From: Enoplosus armatus
Taxonomy: Eukaryota > Chordata > Actinopteri > Centrarchiformes > Enoplosidae
DNA: 64,000 bases
Direction of reading: 5' to 3'
NCBI RefSeq assembly: GCF_043641665.1
Contig: NC_092184.1
Location: 20,845,108 to 20,909,107 of the forward strand
Positions 37,301-64,000 of the stretch are shown here, piece after piece; the first letter of the stretch is position 1; the number at the start of each line of letters is the position of its first letter. Under the pieces are notes generated by a model. It saw nothing but the letters and a program-made list of their open reading frames with translations. It searched no databases and was not told where the DNA came from. Made by a program: the position numbers and the translations under genes.

Positions 37301-40134
37301 TAATCATGTCAAATAGAATAATGCACAAATATTCCATTTGGGAAGAAGTAAAACTATTTGTGAGCAGAGACAAAAACAGCAGGATTAAAATCCAGCTATT
37401 TCTAATGAGTTTGGAAGTTGTACATCACCAGTGTGATTGTCAAATTAACTAAAACACAAATTAGAAACAATTTCCTCAGCCCCGCATTCACCTCCAAACT
37501 TAACCGCTGCCATTTCTTTCTTTCATTTTTTTTTTTACCTGAAAAGGTCATAAAGTGCTTCACTTTCTCTCTTTTTCTTAACACAAGGAAGTTTTTCTTA
37601 TTTTTGGAAGTGCTTTCATCGCTGAAGTCTGTAAGCTGTCAGGGGTCTCTGTTGACAAACTCTTGAGAGATGCTCTTTACCGCACCTGATCCAGTATATA
37701 TATAATACATGACATACATGATAAATACTTTATTTAAAACAACATAATTCGTGAAGGTACATTTCTACTTCTTTCTTTTGGTTCAATTTAGTTGCGTAAA
37801 GTTAATTCTCATGCTTTCGTTGCATCCAAGACAGACACTTCAAATGGGGGAAGAGAGAGTATAATATGGGTTGAAGTAGCTGCATTTTGGGAAGTATGCT
37901 TGTTTTCTTATTCGCTTTCTATCTGCACGCTAAATATGACGCTGAAGTCTATCCTGTCTTGCCCGCAAATTTGAGGAGTGTAACATCAGTAGGCTATAAG
38001 CTGTGGGTGATTTCAACATAATGACCCAGGGAAAAGAACATAAAACCATTTGAAAGGTCTCGTTAATATGTCATATTAAGAGGTTTTTGAGCTGGCGAAC
38101 ATAGGACCCTGGGAACATAGCCAGGCTAGCTGCTCAGCTAGCTGCTCAGCTCAGTAGAGCCAGGAGATGGTTAGCGCTGCATAAAGACTGGACACGGGGG
38201 GCCTTGCTGAGCTAGTTTACCGGCTAGCTGGCTGTAGCTTCATATCTACCGTATTCACATGAGTAACAATCTTCTCATCTAACTTTTGGCAAGAAAGGGA
38301 ATAAGAGAATTTCTCAAAATGTCAAACTATTCCTTTTAGCAAGGAGTCGTCAAACCACTAATGTGGTGACATGGACAAAAGAGGGCAGGTGAAGGGTTCA
38401 TCTCCAAAATGTTATATATCCATTTACAAAAGGAAAAATCATCAAGTTCATCATTCAATCTTGAACATTTAAATGCTCAAGTCTGTGTTCTTCCTTTTGT
38501 CAACCATAGATTTAAGCTACTTAGAGTGTGACATTAATTAATAGTTTAAGCAATCAATTACTTAGTAGGCGTAACTTTTTTTTCAAATGTTGGATATGTC
38601 ATTTTGGAACAAAACTCTTCGATTGTAAACTGTACCCTGGTGGGGCTAATGCAAGGCGGCATCCAAACGCATTAGCATTAAAAAAGGCAGTCTGGCTGCA
38701 GGAGCCAGAAAAGAAAAATTAAGAAACATACAAGTGTGGAATGGTAAAAATGTCACACTTTACGGCACACACTTGTGCGCACACGCACGCATGCACGCAC
38801 TCACGCACACTCTCACACACATGCGCGAATATAATCGCGCGAATGCAGAATCATACTTGCACACTGGACATGTCACAGACATATCTGGCATGCATTTTTA
38901 GAAGAAAACACTTTTTGTTAGAAATTCTTTAACTGGTCTAGAGCTCTGATAATTTCTTTATGTACATAAATTAACAATAAATATAGGTAATGTTTATATA
39001 TTTTGAAATATATATATTAAATAATGAAATATTCTTATATATTTCAAATATATTCATAGAATTCTTTCTAATTTGAAACATTTTTAAAGAGATATAGTCA
39101 CAGTTTAGTAATAAAACATGTAAGAACACAGGTCTCCCTATCAGTCTGGCTGCAGCATCCCTTTTTCAAAGATTAATAAGTTGTGATCAAAGTCTGGCCT
39201 TTTGTCCAGGCTAATACATTCTGCTTCATTAGAAGGATGAGGAATAATGCAATGTAAGGTAGCTAACACTGTGGCAGGGGAAACTGATGATGTGAATTGT
39301 GTGTAAGGTTAAAAATACTGGCTTAGGTCTCATCAGTCTTTAGATTCTACGAATAAATATTTAAACACCACGGTCTGACAGGGAACCAGCCCTGACAGAG
39401 ACCACACGGGCCAGGTTCAAACAAGGCAATAGGGACTGATCGGTGAAGCTGAGCTCCCAGCTGCAACACGTCTTCTCCTTTTTGGTTGTGGGACGATTAC
39501 TGTACTCTGATCACATGGAGGTTTACCAAAGGGACGCTGCAGCGAGGACCTCTAGGGGACGATTGGTTTGGAACAGTCTAGAGAGTGTAGAAAGCCATTA
39601 AGACTCGAAAGGACCCCCCTTTCTCTGACTCGATCTCTCCTCGTCTCCTGTTCTTCTTTTTTTTTGACACACATAGACTGGAACTGGACCACATTGACAC
39701 TGACTGAGGGGAGCTAGGTTGTCTAAATGCATGCAGTAGTTTTCCTTCTTTCTCTCTGCCACTGTCTGGTCGACACGGCTTACAGTAGGATGCACTTGGA
39801 AATAAAGAGAGCTGAAGGAAACGGTTATCCCACAGGTGTAGAGAAGGAGCAAGTCTCGCACCTTCCCACAATGCCTCAGTGATGTTGGGGACACCTCAGT
39901 TCCTGTGTGTGATAGGGGCACTTTCTGTCCATGATTTCCTCCTCCTGGGGGCTTTAACCTCTGTGCGCTGGAGACGACTGTTCCTCTCTTTGTGTCTATT
40001 GGACCAGCTCAATGTTGGTCCCGCCTCCCCCTCTGTCCTCTCTCTGTCTGTCTAGCTGCTGCCTGCATACTGGTTCACAAACAAATACAGGTCCTATATT
40101 GCACAGCATGCCCTCATGGCCTTGTGGTGGTGTG
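34326..40134. other. dact3 promoter side and probable gramd1b 3' UTR/intergenic
   Basis: The left part (34326-34700) is relatively CpG-rich, with a GC-box-like CCCCGCCC at 34558-34565, as expected for the dact3 promoter. The right part should include the gramd1b 3' UTR, whose end is not resolved; TTTATT (AATAAA on the minus strand) occurs for example near 37729. An inverted pair of interspersed-repeat pieces lies at 37884-38338. No further gene is recognised. Confidence 0.4.
37884..38338. repeat. interspersed repeat pieces in inverted arrangement
   Basis: The left piece (37884-37920) reads TTTTGGGAAGTATGCTTGTT and the right piece (38281-38338) reads, reversed, AATAGTTTGACATTTTGAGA with TCTTGCCAAAAGTTAGATGA. 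Both resemble the start of one abundant teleost repeat (TTTGACATTTTGGGAAATAC type). Between them is a GCTAGCTGCTCAGCTAGC-rich part of the same family. They may be two nested or facing copies. Confidence 0.5.
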
Positions 40135-60774
<20,640 letters not shown>

Positions 60775-61586
60775 CTAAAAGAAAAGAGACAGAAAGAGGG
60801 ATGAGAAAATCATCTACATATGCATTCTAATGTCTTACAACAAATGGTAAGATACAGTATATTCTAGTCTTCATTGAAAATCATTGAAATCATACAAACT
60901 CCCTGAACATATCAATGTAAACATCATGCAAGGTTAGTTTACAGATCAGTGTGGACAGCACATACACTGTAACCTCACGCTTACATCACTTCAGGCTTAA
61001 CGGACTTGGAGCGCCATGTAACTAACCTGGCTAATAACAGCTAAGCTAATATGGGAAACCAACCACAACAACAACAACAACAGTAGCAGCCGTGAGGGAA
61101 ACAAATGCAGTAAGACACCGTCACTAATGCTCCACTTTAAAAGCAACAAGGAAATCGATATGCTTGTTTTTGAGCCCATCGCCAATTTGATTGAGAAATG
61201 TAGTCTGGAAAAACATCCAAATGATATTGTCTCAGCCCTGACATTTATTGAGCGGTTTATCTAAAATCCTGTAAAATATGAGGCCTTACAATAATTAAAG
61301 ATCTTTTCCCCTGAAGTACTAAAACTGTTTCCATGGCTGCAGCAAAGCCACTCTGGAAGGCACAACAAGGATTAAATGATCAGAGATACAATGCCATGTG
61401 GAAAGCATCATTCTGGGTATTAATCTATTGGTACATGTTCACTTTAACATGGGGATTTGCTTCAATACCTCCACTAACAGCTCTCCAGCCAAGTGGTAGG
61501 ACTGTTGTCTTAAGACAGGTAGTCCCTGGTCCTTCCATCCTACACAAAGGTAGCATCTGTGATCCAGCATGAGACACTAGTCTCTT

Positions 61587-61684
<98 letters not shown>

Positions 61685-64000
61685 ATGGCTCAGCAAGAAG
61701 CCTTCTCCTCACAATGACAGAAGCTAACAAAAGGCTCTGCAAGTGATCTGTGTGGCAGCGCGCCTGCCAGGCACAGTTACTTGACATGGCGTTATGCAAG
61801 CCATTACGTCACTGCCAGCCAATGGCTGCTGTTAGTGGCCATGAATTACTGATCTACTGTTACATTCGGGACTTCAGAGCAGCTTAGAGCACTGAATCAT
61901 AGAGGGCAGCGTTGACAGCTTCTGTCCGACTGTCCTCTGCTGCACCAGTGGCTGGTTCAAGGACGACACAGAGCTTTCACATCTGTACCCATAATGCACT
62001 TCTGGTATATTATGGTACCTCTGACATCAATTTATATGATTACCAGGTGGTCTGCTGTTCAGTGGATGCTCTTTTGACTGTACTGTACGTTGTGTACTCT
62101 GCACTGATTAGTCCCTACTGACCTGATTAGGACTATACTTGCATGGAAATCGGTAATCTGGAAAATTGTAATATCCAGCTTCCTATTTTGCCTTTATTAT
62201 TATATCTTAGCCACACCTTTTCATCTATCCTATGATAGTTTATCAGGTGGTGTAGGGCATCCATCAGGGTATGAAGTCTGAGTACAAACGCTCACTATGA
62301 TGGTAGAGAGCAGAGTACATTGATATTCAGCATGCATGATAACCTCTGTCTGAGCCAGGAGACTGTCTAGGGGGCCATACACATGCAAGTGGGAGTACGT
62401 AAAAATATCAATATCCCTTTTTGCCCATGTTTTCATGTGCTTGGTTTGAGGTAGCTGTTTAGTAGAGGCGATAAGCCACCAGATCCTGTTGCATCTCGTG
62501 TGGTGATCAACTTTGTTAATAGATGACATCCTAAACAACATCCACGTTACTCAATAAATGTATGGTATTTGCTGGGTGAAGTAGTACCTATGCCTTTTCC
62601 TTGCTGTTAATGTTTTATTTCTCAAGTGTATTTATTTTTAACGATGTAACGGTGGTCTTTATTTCAAGCCTGGTGACCTGCCTTCAGTATAAAACACTGC
62701 AGGAAACATCCACATGAAAGGAGGCTACAAAGAATATTGTCTTTTGATTTCACTGCACTGTGCTAGATTTAACTACTGACTTTACACAACTAAAGAGGGC
62801 AGTAGGGTGGGTGTAGTGTTTAGAGTATTTTGGAAATTTTGAATGTGACAGTACTGATGTGGGGCAAAATGTGTTGGTGTTGGACGTGTCAGTAACAATT
62901 AAGCAGAACAGTACAATTTTGTCATGAAGGACTACAGCTATTTGGCTTTAGAAGTCAATGTGTCCTGATCAGGCCGGAGGGGGAAACCTGTTATCATTCT
63001 AATTATACATACAGCTTATGGCTATAATGTGAATGAGAATCAGTAGAGGTCAGCATGTAGCTCGATGTAAGAGAGGGAAGTCAGGTGCTGGCTGGTGGAA
63101 GCCCTCCAGTTCTGTTTTTTCTAATATCACTGAACCATGTCTTACACTGGGCCACAGTTCTCCTCGGTCAGCACAACGCATTAATAAAATGGGTTATCTC
63201 CTCCCGGGGTAATTTCATCATCGTATGCTGCGGCGGTCTTATTAAACATGCTGTATATTTGCTTGTGGCCATTCTGAAAGTCTTCAGTTTACTCTTGGGA
63301 GCAGAACTTTGGGAGTTCTCATACATCTAAAATTAAAAAGTACTAAAAAGTACAAATAATGCCACAGGAGTAATGTAGATGTAACAGACACAAAGACGGT
63401 TTTTAATATCTTGTATTGAAGGTACAGTTACTTAAGACAGTTGTGTTAGCATGCCAGTTAAAATGCCCGGGTGGTGCAACATAAAAAACACTTGTTTACA
63501 ACTGCAGAGACCATCTGGCTTTACCCCACTGAAAACTATTGGCCATTATCCCTGGTGGGAAGCCAGTGAGGGATTGTGACTTTATCGCGTCCAGAGGGAC
63601 TTCTATTAGTTTTTTTCGATACTGCGTCCTTCTGTTATAATTTAGAAAAAAAGCTGCTTCTGCCTGTTGACTTGCACCATGTGCTACTTGATTGGGAGAG
63701 GTGACCACACATGATGTGGTGATTAGGCTCAAAGCTGATCATCAGTAACACTCTGCACATTGTTGACCATTGGCATTGTCCACCAGGACAGGTACAACCT
63801 GACAAGAGGATCGACATTTCTCAGTAGCAGTGTGTCTCTATTCACGGCAGGTGTGCCAGTTTGTAGTGTTTTATTCAAATACAACACATGGATGTATCAA
63901 AAATATATCTATTAAAAACATGATGGAGACCAGCTTTAAGAAATGAGCAGCAAAGGATCTAATTAGAGAATAGCAACTGTTCTTATAGATTTTGCATTTG
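60775..64000. other. upstream gramd1b intron/right flank
   Basis: The exon 60564-60774 begins in the third position of a codon, so at least one coding exon (expected to end in TG) lies further right. I found none in this stretch, so it is probably beyond the window. The stretch holds one long (CA)n array and no other recognised gene. Confidence 0.5.
61591..61680. repeat. (CA)n microsatellite, 45 units
   Basis: An uninterrupted 90 bp CA array, the longest pure one in the window. Confidence 0.98.

Noticed and set aside
60775..64000. Possible first coding exon of gramd1b
   Set aside because: No ATG-started minus-strand segment ending in TG plus GT donor with the expected Lys/Leu/Ser/Cys context was found.

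Overview
This window is eukaryotic, and almost certainly from a spiny-rayed teleost fish. Real genes are split into short exons with GT..AG introns. Intergenic DNA carries many long (CA)n arrays and several interspersed repeats that I recognise from percomorph fish. The encoded proteins are vertebrate-specific. No prokaryotic, plasmid or viral layout is present. I read exon limits by eye from splice sites, reading phase and family resemblance, and all multi-exon models below are phase-consistent.

Layout, left to right. 1-2496: no gene recognised. 2497-3434 (-): short peptidoglycan-recognition protein, complete, 166 aa. 4209-7373 (-): polr2i, RNA polymerase II subunit RPB9, complete, 126 aa, six exons. 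7759-8153 (-): last exon of a C1q-domain protein; its 5' exons were not found. 9369-11968: a near-identical 156 bp inverted repeat pair, each arm holding a TATA box and the same start of an open frame. 12.5-19.7 kb (+): LBH-domain transcription cofactor, 145 aa. 20.1-20.5 kb: piggyBac-like remnant. 20.9-22.9 kb (+): c5ar1, the C5a anaphylatoxin receptor, whose promoter and noncoding first exon are repeated just downstream of it. 23.6-34.3 kb (-): dact3, complete, 653 aa, four exons, with a 6.4 kb intron 1 full of CA arrays. 40.1-60.8 kb (-): gramd1b (Aster-B, ER sterol transporter), all exons except the most 5' one, plus two candidate in-frame micro-exons and an internal alternative first exon. 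60.8-64 kb: intronic or upstream sequence of gramd1b, no exon found.

Three innate-immune genes (peptidoglycan recognition, C1q-like, C5a receptor) lie within 20 kb, interleaved with housekeeping and developmental genes. pglyrp, polr2i, c5ar1 and dact3 have human counterparts on chromosome 19q13, so the left half looks like a conserved vertebrate block; gramd1b has its human counterpart on 11q. I see no sign that these genes form an operon-like or otherwise new system. The most original observations are the duplicated c5ar1 promoter/exon 1, the gramd1b micro-exons and alternative N terminus, and the inverted promoter repeat at 9.4/11.9 kb.
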